Below are positions 1-8,449 of a stretch of 64,000 nucleotides of DNA, in pieces (positions within the stretch are counted from its first letter, which is position 1; each line of letters begins with the position of its first letter). The notes below the pieces were generated by a model that did not search any database, was not told where the DNA came from, and was given only the letters and a program-made list of their open reading frames with translations. A program made the translations under genes and the position numbers. Source of the DNA: Sva-07 sp963716235 (GTDB lineage: Bacteria; Actinomycetota; Acidimicrobiia; Acidimicrobiales; Ilumatobacteraceae); the NCBI GenBank assembly GCA_963716235.1, contig CAVQTE010000010.1, positions 212,780 to 276,779 of the forward strand. Direction: 5' to 3'.

Positions 1-2
1 CG

Positions 3-359
3 ACCTTCACCGACAACTTCCGTTCACCCGACCCGAACTTCGACCTCCCGACGGCATTCTTCGCCGGCAGGCTCGGCCAGGTCGGCTTGATCGTGGCGGC
101 CGGCGTGGTCGGCATGTTGCTCGTGCGAAGTTACGGGCTGGGACTCGCGATGGGTGCGACGAGCGTCGCCGTGGTGCTCTGGGTGGTGTCGTTGGCCGAG
201 CTGGGCAGCCGCCCGGTCGGCATCGCCGACCGGAATCCAGGTGCGGCGACCACTGTCCCTCATGCGGTCACGTCCGTCGGGATGGTGTCGATGCTGGTGC
301 TGTCGGCGCTCGCTGCCGCACTCGCGACATACCGGCTCACACGTCGGCCGACGGCGTGA
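3..359 (+). CDS. Membrane protein, C-terminal part (5' end outside window)
   Basis: The open frame enters from the left edge and ends at TGA 357-359, so only the last 118 residues are visible. They contain an N-terminal soluble stretch, two adjacent hydrophobic segments (around GLIVAAGVVGMLLVRSYG and GATSVAVVLWVVSLAEL), a polar loop, and a final segment (VGMVSMLVLSALAAALATY) with a short basic tail. This is an integral membrane protein of unknown function. Its last 23 bases overlap the convergent PadR gene. No family motif is visible, so no function is proposed. Confidence 0.6.
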   Translation, partial: TFTDNFRSPDPNFDLPTAFFAGRLGQVGLIVAAGVVGMLLVRSYGLGLAMGATSVAVVLWVVSLAELGSRPVGIADRNPGAATTVPHAVTSVGMVSMLVLSALAAALATYRLTRRPTA

Positions 360-909
360 CCACCTGACGATCGACCACACCGGCGAGTTGGTCGAGGAAC
401 CGCAACCCGGCCTGCGAGGCCTCGTACCGCCAGAGTGCCACCGGGTCGACGACCGTGTCGTCGGCGTCGAATGCGACGTCCGACAGCGACGAGCTGTGGG
501 CCTCGAGGCGACTGCGTTGTGCTCGGAGCATGTCGTCGATCGCGATGCCACATCGGTCTGCGATCACGATTTTCAGGAGCAGCTCGCTGCGAAGATCACG
601 GAGGTGTTCGACGGGCGTGCGCAACCACGTTCGCAGCTGCGCCCGTCCGGTTCGAGTTGCCGCGAGGATGGTCCTGTTCGGTCCGGCGTCGCCCGGCTCG
701 GAGCCGACCGGTCTGACGAGGCCCCGACCGACGAGCTGATCGAGCGATCGGTAGGTCAGCGGCCGCGACAGCGACCACACGCGCCCGACCTCGGCATCGG
801 GCCTGAGTTGGGCGGCGATCGCGAATCCATGCGACGGCACCGCGTAGAGCAGGCCGAGACAGGCCCATTCCCCCAGCAGGAGGTCATCGGGGTTTCGCTT
901 GGTGCTCAT
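337..909 (-). CDS. PadR-family transcriptional regulator, last gene of the molybdate operon
   Basis: This 190-residue protein has an N-terminal winged-helix domain (about residues 10-90; LLLGEWACLGLLY, then helix-turn-helix and wing ending in GPNRTILAATRTG) followed by a helical C-terminal dimerisation region, the PadR/Vir plan. Its ATG at 909 overlaps the modC stop by 4 bases (ATGA), so it is almost certainly translationally coupled to the molybdate transporter. By position it probably regulates that operon, perhaps by autoregulation through the inverted repeat upstream of modA. The usual molybdate regulator ModE has molybdate-binding Mop domains; none is present here, so the signal it senses is unknown. 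Confidence 0.8.
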   Translation of the reverse strand: MSTKRNPDDLLLGEWACLGLLYAVPSHGFAIAAQLRPDAEVGRVWSLSRPLTYRSLDQLVGRGLVRPVGSEPGDAGPNRTILAATRTGRAQLRTWLRTPVEHLRDLRSELLLKIVIADRCGIAIDDMLRAQRSRLEAHSSSLSDVAFDADDTVVDPVALWRYEASQAGLRFLDQLAGVVDRQVVTPSADV

Positions 910-1958
910 GCCGGGTACGTCGTGATGTCGGTGGCTTTGAGCGCAGCGTGGACTTCATCGCCCGGCCGCAGTCCGAGCGCGTCGAGCGATGCGACCGTAA
1001 TCTCGGCGACGACCGACAGTGGCCCGTCGACGACGACACGCGCACGATCGCCGAGGCGATCGATGTCGCCGACGATGCCCGACCACACATTTCGGGCGCT
1101 GCTGGTCGGGTCGACTCCCAGCGACAACGTGATCGCCTGGGGGCGGATGACGGCGAACGCCGGCCCCGAGTCGGCGGCCACCACGATGCGAGCGCCGGTG
1201 TCGGTGACCAGCACACCATCGGTCACGATCCCGCGCACGAGGTTGGTTCCGACGAGTTCCGCGACGTATCGCGATCGGGGGTGCGCGGTGACCTCGGCGA
1301 TCGTGCCGGTCTGGGCGATGCGACCGCGTTCGAGGATCGCGATGCGATCCGCCAATGCGTACGCGTCGACGGGATCGTGGGTCACGAGCAGCCGAACGCC
1401 GTTGAACGTGTCGAGGTAGTGGCGCAGGCTGCGGCGTACGTCCTGGCGCGTGGTCACATCGAGTGCGGCGAGTGGCTCGTCGAGCAGGAGCATCGAAGGG
1501 TCGGTGGCCAGGGCCCGCGCGAGTGCGACTCGCTGCGCCTGGCCGCCCGACAGTTGTGTCGGGCGCATGGCCGCAACTTCGACGAGCCCGACCCGATCGA
1601 GCCAGCCGAGCGCAACTCTGTGTGCCGCGGCCTTGCTCGCGCCGCGGGCGCGCAGACCGAACGCAACGTTCTCGAGCGCACTCATGTGGGCGAAGAGCAG
1701 ATGGTCCTGGAACACGACGCCGATCGGTCGCAGCTCGGGAGGGACGAACGTGTCGGTACCGGGATCGTCGAGCACGGTGCCATCGATCGTGATGGAGCCC
1801 CGATCGATCGGGAGGAGGCCGCCGAGCGCGCGCAGTAGCGTCGATTTGCCCGAGCCGTTGGGTCCGAGCACGGCGAGCACCTCACCGGGCTCGACAGTGA
1901 GTTCCACGTCGAGCTCGAACGCTCCGAGCCGCACTCCGATGGAGGCCTCGAGACTCAT
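906..1958 (-). CDS. modC: Molybdate ABC transporter ATP-binding protein ModC
   Basis: ATPase that powers molybdate (or tungstate) import at the inner face of the membrane, with ModB as channel and ModA as binding protein. The 350 residues show Walker A GPNGSGKST (32-40), signature LSGGQAQR, Walker B MLLLDEP with catalytic Glu, and the H-loop VTHD, followed by a C-terminal TOBE/Mop-like domain of about 100 residues as in ModC. I chose the ATG at 1958 because it overlaps the modB stop in ATGA; the frame stays open further upstream, but that stretch runs antisense-like through modB and modA. The order and overlaps make the mod assignment stronger than for an isolated ATPase; sulfate or tungstate as substrate is not excluded. 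Confidence 0.88.
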   Translation of the reverse strand: MSLEASIGVRLGAFELDVELTVEPGEVLAVLGPNGSGKSTLLRALGGLLPIDRGSITIDGTVLDDPGTDTFVPPELRPIGVVFQDHLLFAHMSALENVAFGLRARGASKAAAHRVALGWLDRVGLVEVAAMRPTQLSGGQAQRVALARALATDPSMLLLDEPLAALDVTTRQDVRRSLRHYLDTFNGVRLLVTHDPVDAYALADRIAILERGRIAQTGTIAEVTAHPRSRYVAELVGTNLVRGIVTDGVLVTDTGARIVVAADSGPAFAVIRPQAITLSLGVDPTSSARNVWSGIVGDIDRLGDRARVVVDGPLSVVAEITVASLDALGLRPGDEVHAALKATDITTYPA

Positions 1959-2803
1959 ACCAGCGCCGCCCGTGCGCCACCCAGCCAGCGGTCGCGCAGC
2001 CCGATGAGGACGGCGAACGACACGGCGATCATCAACAGGCTGATGACGAGTGCCTCCTGCGGATCGGTCTCGAGCGCGAGGTACGTCGCCAACGGGAGCG
2101 TCTGGGTCGTGCCGGGAAAGTTGCCGGCGAAAGTGATCGTTGCGCCGAACTCGCCGAGGGCGCGCGCCCAGGCGAGGACCGCTCCGGCGATCAACGCCGG
2201 CTGGATCGCCGGCATCGTGACGCGGCGGAACACGTACCACCGTGACCCACCGAGAGTCCGGGCCGCATCCTCGTAACGGCGATCCATCTGGCGCAATGCT
2301 GCCTCGACGGTGATCACCAGGAACGGCATCGACACGAACGTCTGGGCAACCACGACGCCCCAGGCCGTGAACGGCAGCTGGATGTCGAACCATCGGTCGA
2401 GGTACTGGCCGAACAACCCGCGTCGGCCGAACGAGAAGAAGAGCGCCACACCGCCGACCACGGGTGGAAGCACCATCGACAGCAGACACAACGCCCTGAC
2501 CGCCGAGCTCCCCGGGAACGGCACCCGGGCGAGCAGCCAGGCGAGGGGCACACCGAACACCACGGACAGCAACGTGGCTGCGAGCGAGGTGCGCAGCGAC
2601 AGCCACAGCGCGGTGCGTACCGATGGCTGCCCGAGCACGTCGAGCATCGATCCCCACGGCGCCCGCCAGAGCAGACCGAGAAATGGCAACGCGAAGAATG
2701 CGATCGCCGCCATGGCCAGGGCGAACACCAGCGGAGGAAGCGGTTGACGCCGGCCCCGCACGCGCCGATTCCCCTGGAACCGACCCTCCTGGCGCGACGT
2801 CAT
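1955..2803 (-). CDS. modB: Molybdate ABC transporter permease ModB
   Basis: Inner-membrane channel subunit, 282 residues, with about six transmembrane helices and the permease coupling motif that docks on the ATPase (EDAARTLGGS followed by RRVTMPAI). The N-terminus carries a basic leader before the first helix. ATG at 2803 overlaps the modA stop by 4 bases and its own stop overlaps the modC ATG by 4 bases, so modA-modB-modC are translated as one coupled unit. Length and topology fit the ModB/CysT permease family; molybdate specificity is inferred from the ModA neighbour. Confidence 0.88.
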   Translation of the reverse strand: MTSRQEGRFQGNRRVRGRRQPLPPLVFALAMAAIAFFALPFLGLLWRAPWGSMLDVLGQPSVRTALWLSLRTSLAATLLSVVFGVPLAWLLARVPFPGSSAVRALCLLSMVLPPVVGGVALFFSFGRRGLFGQYLDRWFDIQLPFTAWGVVVAQTFVSMPFLVITVEAALRQMDRRYEDAARTLGGSRWYVFRRVTMPAIQPALIAGAVLAWARALGEFGATITFAGNFPGTTQTLPLATYLALETDPQEALVISLLMIAVSFAVLIGLRDRWLGGARAALV

Positions 2804-3537
2804 GGAGCCCCGAAGCCGTGGGACGCGAGGATTCGTTGTCCAGCCGCGCTGGTGACGAACTCGATGAACGCCCGCGCAGCGGTGCTGTCGGACACCGCGA
2901 CGATCGGATACTCGGCGACGACGTTGACGTCGTCGGGGATCTCGACGCCCGATGCCGCGTCGCCAGCAGCCAGTACGTCAGTGGTGTACACGATGCCGGC
3001 GTCGGCCTCGCCGAGCGTGACCTTGGTGGCGACCGCCTTGACGTTCTCCTCGTACGAATCCGGCGTGACGTCGACGCCCGCATTGTCGAAGATGGTGCCG
3101 GCATAGGTGCCGCACGGAACGTCGGGAGAGCACACGACGACCACGAGATCCGCCGTTGCGAGGTCCTCGACGCTCGAGATCTGGAGCGGATTGCCGGGCG
3201 CCACGATGATCGCAGCCCGGTTGGTGGCGAAGACCATGGGTTCAGCCGACGCCGCCCCGGCGTCGGTCACGTTGGCCATGTTTGCAGGATCTGCCGATGC
3301 GAACACATCGACCGGCGCGCCCTCGACAACCTGTCGGGCGAGGTCCGACGACGAAGCGAAGACGAACGTCAGGTCGGCATCGGGCTGCTCCGCGGTGAAT
3401 GCATCACCCAACTCCGTGAACGCCTCCGTCAGCGACGCCGCGGCGAAGACCGTGGTGCCCGACGATTGCGAGGTGTCGCCGCCACAGGCCGCTACGACAC
3501 CGGCCGCGACGATCAGAACCAGTCGAGCCAGGCGCAC
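2800..3537 (-). CDS. modA: Molybdate-binding lipoprotein ModA
   Basis: Extracytoplasmic binding protein for the ModBC transporter, anchored as a lipoprotein: a hydrophobic signal peptide ends in lipobox VVAAC with Cys18. The mature part opens with TVFAAASLTEAF, the ModA start in which the Ser of AASL contacts the oxyanion, and later has SSSDLARQV and VDVFASADPANM, both typical of ModA. Start codon is GTG at 3537. At 245 residues it has the normal family length. It is first in the minus-strand operon modA-modB-modC-padR. Molybdate versus tungstate cannot be decided from sequence. Confidence 0.9.
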   Translation of the reverse strand: MRLARLVLIVAAGVVAACGGDTSQSSGTTVFAAASLTEAFTELGDAFTAEQPDADLTFVFASSSDLARQVVEGAPVDVFASADPANMANVTDAGAASAEPMVFATNRAAIIVAPGNPLQISSVEDLATADLVVVVCSPDVPCGTYAGTIFDNAGVDVTPDSYEENVKAVATKVTLGEADAGIVYTTDVLAAGDAASGVEIPDDVNVVAEYPIVAVSDSTAARAFIEFVTSAAGQRILASHGFGAP

Positions 3538-3547
3538 AGCCCCACAA

Positions 3548-3586
3548 TAGTCAGTTGCGGACTACTCAGACGTCAGCGGTTGACTA
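3548..3586. promoter_or_regulatory. Candidate operator upstream of modA
   Basis: The 84-base divergent gap holds TAGTC at 3548-3552 and GACTA at 3560-3564, an inverted repeat with a 7-base spacer, plus a third GACTA at 3582-3586. It lies immediately upstream of the modA GTG. Placement suggests an operator for the PadR regulator at the end of the same operon; this is inference. Confidence 0.35.
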
Positions 3587-3621
3587 GTTTCCTATCGCGT
3601 GCACCACCCGGCTGAGCGGGC

Positions 3622-4773
3622 ATGATCGTGCTTCCATGCACTCGCCACCCGATCGACTGGCACCCCGTGCTCGCCGCTGACACCGACACACTGGTCGTCG
3701 TCACGATCCTGGCGGTGAGGCTCATCGTCCCGTTGTTCATCCCGCGGTTCCCGCTGCCTGCGATCCTGATCTGTCTGGTCGTCGACGCGGCTGACCAGAC
3801 GATCCTGCAACAGGCCACCGACTTCAGCCTCGACCGGTACCAGAGCTTCGACAAGGCACTGGACATCTACTACCTCGCCGTGGCATACCTCACGGTCTTC
3901 CGGAACTGGACCAACGGCTTTGCGATCGTCGTCGCTGCGTTCTTGTGGTACTACCGCCTGGTCGGGGTTCTGCTGTTCGAGATCCTCGGCCAGCGCTGGT
4001 TGCTCCTCGTCTTCCCGAACACGTTCGAGTACTTCTTCATCGCCTACTGCGTCATCCAGACACGATGGAGTCCGATGCGAATGACCAACCGAACCGTCGT
4101 CGGAGTGGCCGCATTCATCTGGATCGTGATCAAGCTGCCGCAGGAATGGTGGATCCACGTGGCCCAGAACGACTTCACCGACTTCATGAAGGAGACCGTG
4201 TTCGGCGTGGAGGCAGATTCGTCGTGGTCCGACGCATTCTCGAACCGACCGGGCGTGCTGCTCGCCATCGTGGCCGTGATCGTCGGGCTGGCGGTCGCCG
4301 GCTGGCGACTGCGCAAGCGACTGCCGACTGCCGATTGGTCGTTCGGGCTGGACATGAATCGCACCGATGTGACCGTCCGCCGGACCGAGCCGATCCCGAC
4401 GTCGATGCGCGCGGCAGTGATCGAGAAGATCGCACTGATCGCGCTGGTGAGTGGCATCTTCGCGAACGTGCTGGAAGTCGAGACGACCGGCCTGAAGATC
4501 GTCGGTGCGACGCTGCTGGTGGTCCTCGTGAACGCAGGCGTGAGTTTCTGGCTCGCCCGACGCGGCAACGAATGGTCGTCGTTGGCGCTGGAATCCGTGG
4601 CCCTTGCGATCCTCAACACGATGCTGCTGATTGCGTACGCCTCGATTGTCGGCGACGGCGAGATCGACCGTTCGCTGGCGCTGTTCTTCGGCATGCTGCT
4701 GACCGTCTTGATCGTGCTGTACGACCGGTACCGCCCGGCGGCCGCGGTCACGGCAATGCAAGCTGCAACCTGA
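3622..4773 (+). CDS. Multi-pass membrane protein, unknown function
   Basis: A 383-residue protein with roughly eight to nine hydrophobic helices: two near the N-terminus, several between residues 85 and 185, one near 210-235, and a C-terminal group from about 265. A soluble loop (about 235-265) contains a basic stretch (RLRKRLPTADW). I recognise no transporter or enzyme motif. The start is uncertain: ATG 3622 has no convincing ribosome site, and a GTG at 3666 is an alternative that would begin just before the first helix. It is divergent from the molybdate operon and about 90 bases upstream of the protease gene, with no evidence of a functional link. Confidence 0.7.
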   Translation: MIVLPCTRHPIDWHPVLAADTDTLVVVTILAVRLIVPLFIPRFPLPAILICLVVDAADQTILQQATDFSLDRYQSFDKALDIYYLAVAYLTVFRNWTNGFAIVVAAFLWYYRLVGVLLFEILGQRWLLLVFPNTFEYFFIAYCVIQTRWSPMRMTNRTVVGVAAFIWIVIKLPQEWWIHVAQNDFTDFMKETVFGVEADSSWSDAFSNRPGVLLAIVAVIVGLAVAGWRLRKRLPTADWSFGLDMNRTDVTVRRTEPIPTSMRAAVIEKIALIALVSGIFANVLEVETTGLKIVGATLLVVLVNAGVSFWLARRGNEWSSLALESVALAILNTMLLIAYASIVGDGEIDRSLALFFGMLLTVLIVLYDRYRPAAAVTAMQAAT

Positions 4774-4860
4774 CCCACTGCAGGCGTATTGACACGCTGC
4801 GTGGTCGACCTCATACTGAAAGTGCGGGGGAAGCGGGCGACATGAACGAAGGGGATTGTC

Positions 4861-6888
4861 ATGCCAACCATCGAGGTCCGTCCTGCACGCACGACCATGT
4901 TCGTCGGTTCGTACACCGCACTCAGGGTCTCGATCGACCCGAACAGCGGGACCACCGTCGACGACTACGAGTTCGTCGTCCCGTCCGGTCTCGCGGGCGG
5001 CGTCGTCTCGCTGGCCCGTGGACCGAAGCACACACCTCACGAGCCGACCGTGATGCTGCTCGGCGGGTATCAGCCCGGCACCCACCTCGTGCAGGTTCTC
5101 GAGAAGGCGACGGCCGCTGTCGTCGCTGAGTTCAAGTACCGGTTGACGACATCGTGGAGGAGCAAGCGGATCGGGCCGTCGTCGTGGTTCAGCGGTTCGC
5201 CGAGGGCGAATCTGGCCGGGTCCGCCTGGGGCGGGGGTCCGAACAGCCCTCAGAATGTGGGGAGTGCCCCGGCGACCGGCACGAGGCGTATCGCGTTGCT
5301 GCTCGTCGACACGTCGTCGCAGCGATACACGGCCGACGCGCCGACGTTGCAGGGCCACCGCGACCGATGGATGAACGAGGTCATCAACGGCGTCATGTCA
5401 GGTGGGCAGCTTCGCAGCACACGTGCGTTCTACCGCGAGATGTCGTACGACAACTTCGACATCAGCGCCGAGGTGTTCGGACCTGTCCAGCTCTCGACCA
5501 ACTGGGACACCAACTTCAAGGCCGATGGCACGCCGAAGGGCGTCTTCTTCCAGGCCGCGATCACTGCGGGCGATACTCTGATCGACTACAGCAACTTCGA
5601 CACTGTCGTCTGCATCACGCAGAGTGTGCCGGCTGCCGGGATGACTCCTGACCGCTCGGCATGGCCGTACGCCAGCATCGGTGCCTGGGGGCCGTACACC
5701 ACGAGCGAGGGCAACCGAAATCTCGGCGTGATTTCGATGCCCAACGAGTGGGGGGTCGTCGGTGACCGTGAGATTCACGAGACGTTCGCCCACGAACTCG
5801 GTCACAACCTCGGCCTCGGCGACCAGTACACCCCGGCGGTAGCCGGACGAAATCCCGGCGGGTGGGACCTCATGCATGCCGATGATCCGCTCCCCCACGT
5901 GTCGGTCGCGCACCGCATGATTCTCGGCTGGGTGCCCGCTGGTTGGGTACGCACATTCAACTTCGCGGCGAGTGGTGCCCCGGTCGATCAGAACGTCACC
6001 CTCCACGCGATCGAGCGCGGTGCTCCACCCAGCGGCCGGTCCAGCGCGGTCGAAGTGCGTATTGGTGACGGTCTCAACTACTACTTCGAGTACCGCAACG
6101 GTGAGAACCCGCAGATCGGCGACCGCTCGCTACCGACCGACGAGCGCGTGCTCGGCACCGATGTGGCATCGGCCCCGTTCGTGCCACCGTTCGCTCGCCC
6201 AGGGGTACTCCTCCTGACGAGTGACGGCGACGACAACGGTGCAGTTCTCGGCAACGGGGAGTTCTACAGGGAGATCGACTCGTCGCCGTTCCCTGTCGAG
6301 TTCCGGGCTGATGTCTCGGCGATCAGCGGCGACCGTGCCGACGTCCGGATCAGGTACGGCGCCAACGGACGTCCCGATCCCTCGATTCGGCCATGGCCGG
6401 CATCTGCCGATCGGCAATGGCAATCGCCCGACATCGAGGTGCGCAACGCCAAGAACATGACCGACGCCAGTTGGGCCAACGTGCCGTGGGTCGGCAACAG
6501 CAACACGGTCGTCGCCAAAGTGCGCAACTCGGGCACCGGGATGGCGCCGCAGGTGCGGGTCAACTTCTACGTCAAGAACTTCAACATCGGCGGTGCACCA
6601 GAGGTGTTCCTGGGTGCAGACGTGCGCGACATCGCCGCCGGTGCGACCGTCGAGTTCACGACGATGTGGGTACCGCCCTCGACCGGTCACTACTGCGTGA
6701 TCGTGCGGATCCCGTTGTACATCGTGCCGACCGCCCCGACGATCGTGGAGATGACCGAACTCAACAACGTCGCCCAGTCGAATTTCGACCGGTTCAACAC
6801 TGCAACGAGTTCCCCATCCACGCGAGGAAACGTTGGTCGAGGTCGGCAATCCGTACGACAAGGAAACGCTCGTCTGGATCATCGGTGA
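4861..6888 (+). CDS. M6-like (immune inhibitor A-like) zinc metalloprotease, main part
   Basis: The 675-residue frame contains the gluzincin/metzincin-type zinc motif HELGHNLGLGDQY (about residues 312-324) preceded by IHETFA and followed by the WDLMHADD segment, as in M6 peptidases. After the catalytic domain (to about 500) comes a beta-rich, CARDB-like domain (VAKVRNSGTG...VRVNFYVKNF). An ATG at 4861 follows GAAGGGG at good distance. No classical signal peptide is visible, unusual for a secreted protease. The last residues after about 652 look like out-of-frame translation; the homologous continuation is in the +1 frame from 6833. So the natural product is probably about 860 residues, split by a frameshift, or the two frames are separate overlapping genes. 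Confidence 0.75.
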   Translation: MPTIEVRPARTTMFVGSYTALRVSIDPNSGTTVDDYEFVVPSGLAGGVVSLARGPKHTPHEPTVMLLGGYQPGTHLVQVLEKATAAVVAEFKYRLTTSWRSKRIGPSSWFSGSPRANLAGSAWGGGPNSPQNVGSAPATGTRRIALLLVDTSSQRYTADAPTLQGHRDRWMNEVINGVMSGGQLRSTRAFYREMSYDNFDISAEVFGPVQLSTNWDTNFKADGTPKGVFFQAAITAGDTLIDYSNFDTVVCITQSVPAAGMTPDRSAWPYASIGAWGPYTTSEGNRNLGVISMPNEWGVVGDREIHETFAHELGHNLGLGDQYTPAVAGRNPGGWDLMHADDPLPHVSVAHRMILGWVPAGWVRTFNFAASGAPVDQNVTLHAIERGAPPSGRSSAVEVRIGDGLNYYFEYRNGENPQIGDRSLPTDERVLGTDVASAPFVPPFARPGVLLLTSDGDDNGAVLGNGEFYREIDSSPFPVEFRADVSAISGDRADVRIRYGANGRPDPSIRPWPASADRQWQSPDIEVRNAKNMTDASWANVPWVGNSNTVVAKVRNSGTGMAPQVRVNFYVKNFNIGGAPEVFLGADVRDIAAGATVEFTTMWVPPSTGHYCVIVRIPLYIVPTAPTIVEMTELNNVAQSNFDRFNTATSSPSTRGNVGRGRQSVRQGNARLDHR

Positions 6889-7444
6889 GCAGACCAATCC
6901 TCTGTTCCGCACCTACGTCGAGACGACGTGGCTGTGGTTGCGTCCAGGCGAGACGCGCAACGTTCGGGTGATGGTCGAATACGCAGTCGATCCGAAGAGT
7001 GACCGGCTACCCGACGACATTCGTCGGGTCGACCGTCGCCGCATCGAGAAGTTGTCGCGCACACCCAACCGGCTCGGGCTACATGCCTACGCCGAGAACC
7101 CTCACGACAACCCGCGGCACGCTCTCGAGCTACTCGGAGGCGCCGGAATCCTGGTGACCACCGGGCGGGCGACGGAGTTCGAGCGATTCAGCAATGACGG
7201 CAGCGTCGTGCTCGGTTCGATCGTCACCAGCGACGACGGCAAGCCGGTGCCGACTGGCAAGGTGATCGTCACGGTGGTCGACGATCCGGAAGCCTTCGAG
7301 CGGCATGCGACATTGTCAGGCGACGTTCGGGACGGATCGTTCTTGCTCCGGTTCCCGAACGACGACTTCAAGGTGATGCGCGCCGAGTATCTCCCGGCGA
7401 CCGGATTCGGAACGTCCGCGATCGACTGGACCGAACGCCGATGA
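6833..7444 (+). CDS. C-terminal part of the M6-like protease, in a shifted frame
   Basis: This frame encodes about 203 residues (VEVGNPYDKETLVW onwards; NPLFRTYVETTWLWLRPGE; then a beta-sandwich with VTSDDGKPVPTGKVIV). It reads as a direct continuation of the CARDB-like region of the upstream gene and overlaps it by 56 bases. It could be initiated at TTG 6833, which has AGGAA five bases upstream, so a separate coupled gene is possible. I favour a one-base indel around 6818-6832 because the coding character switches there. No catalytic motifs; probable substrate- or surface-binding module. Confidence 0.6.
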   Translation: MVEVGNPYDKETLVWIIGEQTNPLFRTYVETTWLWLRPGETRNVRVMVEYAVDPKSDRLPDDIRRVDRRRIEKLSRTPNRLGLHAYAENPHDNPRHALELLGGAGILVTTGRATEFERFSNDGSVVLGSIVTSDDGKPVPTGKVIVTVVDDPEAFERHATLSGDVRDGSFLLRFPNDDFKVMRAEYLPATGFGTSAIDWTERR

Positions 7445-7468
7445 GAAGTCGGGCCCAGGACGCGAAGG

Positions 7469-7491
7469 AACCCCTTGCACTGCAAGGGGTT
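7469..7491. terminator. Stem-loop between protease gene and tRNA-Leu
   Basis: Perfect inverted repeat AACCCCTTGC / GCAAGGGGTT with a 3-base loop, lying 25 bases after the protease stop on one side and 6 bases past the tRNA 3' end on the other. No T-run follows on either strand. Probable bidirectional terminator or tRNA 3'-processing hairpin. Confidence 0.6.
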
Positions 7492-7496
7492 AATCG

Positions 7497-7579
7497 TGCG
7501 CGAGGGGGGACTTGAACCCCCACGCCCTTTCGGACACCAGCACCTGAAGCTGGCGCGTCTGCCATTCCGCCACTCGCGC
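7497..7579 (-). tRNA. tRNA-Leu (anticodon CAG)
   Basis: An 83-base tRNA on the minus strand. The acceptor stem pairs GCGCGAG (7573-7579) with CTCGCGC (7498-7504), discriminator A at 7497. The anticodon stem CCAGC/GCTGG encloses the loop TTCAGGT with anticodon CAG, reading CUG. A long variable arm (class II) and T-arm GGGGG-TTCAAGT-CCCCC fit leucine. CCA is not encoded. Typical host tRNA with no sign of an adjoining mobile element. Confidence 0.95.
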
Positions 7580-7759
7580 AAAGTGGAGCACCGAACGCTA
7601 GCGCACCCTCGCAACGTTCCCACACGCCGAATCCTTCCGTGCGATGAGATCCCGGCGCAGCCCCTGCACCCGGATCTCATGGCTCACCGCAACCTCCTCG
7701 GAGCGGACTGGCAGGCGACGACGGGGGTGCGACCACGCGCAGTAGCCTCGCAACCCACC

Positions 7760-8422
7760 ATGGGATTGCAGTCATTGGAACACCGTCTGGAGCGTATGGT
7801 CGATGGCGTGTTCTCTCGTCGCTCACGCGGGTCGATCCGCCCCATAGAACTCGGCCGCCGTCTCGTGCGCGAGATGGACGACAATCGCTCCGTCGACGTC
7901 AAGGGTCGCCGGATCGTTCCCAACGACTTCACGATCATGCTCAACGCCGTCGACCACGCCGGATTCGGCGACATCGAGGATGCACTCGTCGCCGAGCTGG
8001 GCGAGGCCGCCCGCGAATACGCCCGCGAGGAGGGCTACCACTTCATGGGGCCGGTCGCGGTGCAACTGACCGTCGACAACGAGCTGCGAAGCGGCCGGTT
8101 CAACATCGTGAGCCAACTCAAGCAGGCCGCGACCGGGCTGGGCATGGGATCGCTCGTGCTGCCCTCGGGCGAACGGATCTACATCAACACGGCGCCCGTC
8201 AGCATCGGTCGCCTGCCCGAGTGCACCATTGCCGTGAACGACAGCAACATCAGCCGCCGCCATGCCGAAGTCCGAGCCGGCACGACCTCCTTCGTCGTCG
8301 TCGATCTGGGATCCACGAACGGCACGATGGTCAACGGCATCAAGATCACCGGCGAACAGCGGCTCAGCGATGGCGACATCATCAGCGTCGGCTCCACCCA
8401 TCTTCGGTTCGAGGCCTCCTGA
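7760..8422 (+). CDS. fhaA: FhaA: DUF3662 plus forkhead-associated domain protein
   Basis: Phosphothreonine-recognition protein of the actinobacterial Ser/Thr kinase network, linked in mycobacteria to peptidoglycan synthesis. In its 220 residues the N-terminal FhaA/DUF3662 domain (residues 1-120; LERMVDGVFSRR) is followed directly by a C-terminal FHA domain (about 140-220) with ISIGR-like SIGRLPECT, SRRHAEV and STNGTMVNG loops that contact phosphothreonine. The long disordered linker of the mycobacterial protein is absent. ATG 7760 starts the recognised domain; the frame is open further upstream, but that stretch is antisense to tRNA-Leu. No clear ribosome site is visible. First gene of a plus-strand run to pknB. 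Confidence 0.88.
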   Translation: MGLQSLEHRLERMVDGVFSRRSRGSIRPIELGRRLVREMDDNRSVDVKGRRIVPNDFTIMLNAVDHAGFGDIEDALVAELGEAAREYAREEGYHFMGPVAVQLTVDNELRSGRFNIVSQLKQAATGLGMGSLVLPSGERIYINTAPVSIGRLPECTIAVNDSNISRRHAEVRAGTTSFVVVDLGSTNGTMVNGIKITGEQRLSDGDIISVGSTHLRFEAS

Positions 8423-8449
8423 CCCCCTGGAGCCACACGCTCCCTCGCC

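Noticed and set aside
906..3104. A 732-codon minus frame that appears as one giant ATP-binding protein
   Set aside because: Only the part from 1958 is protein-like; the rest is a shadow of modB and modA. The ATGA overlap with modB fixes the start.
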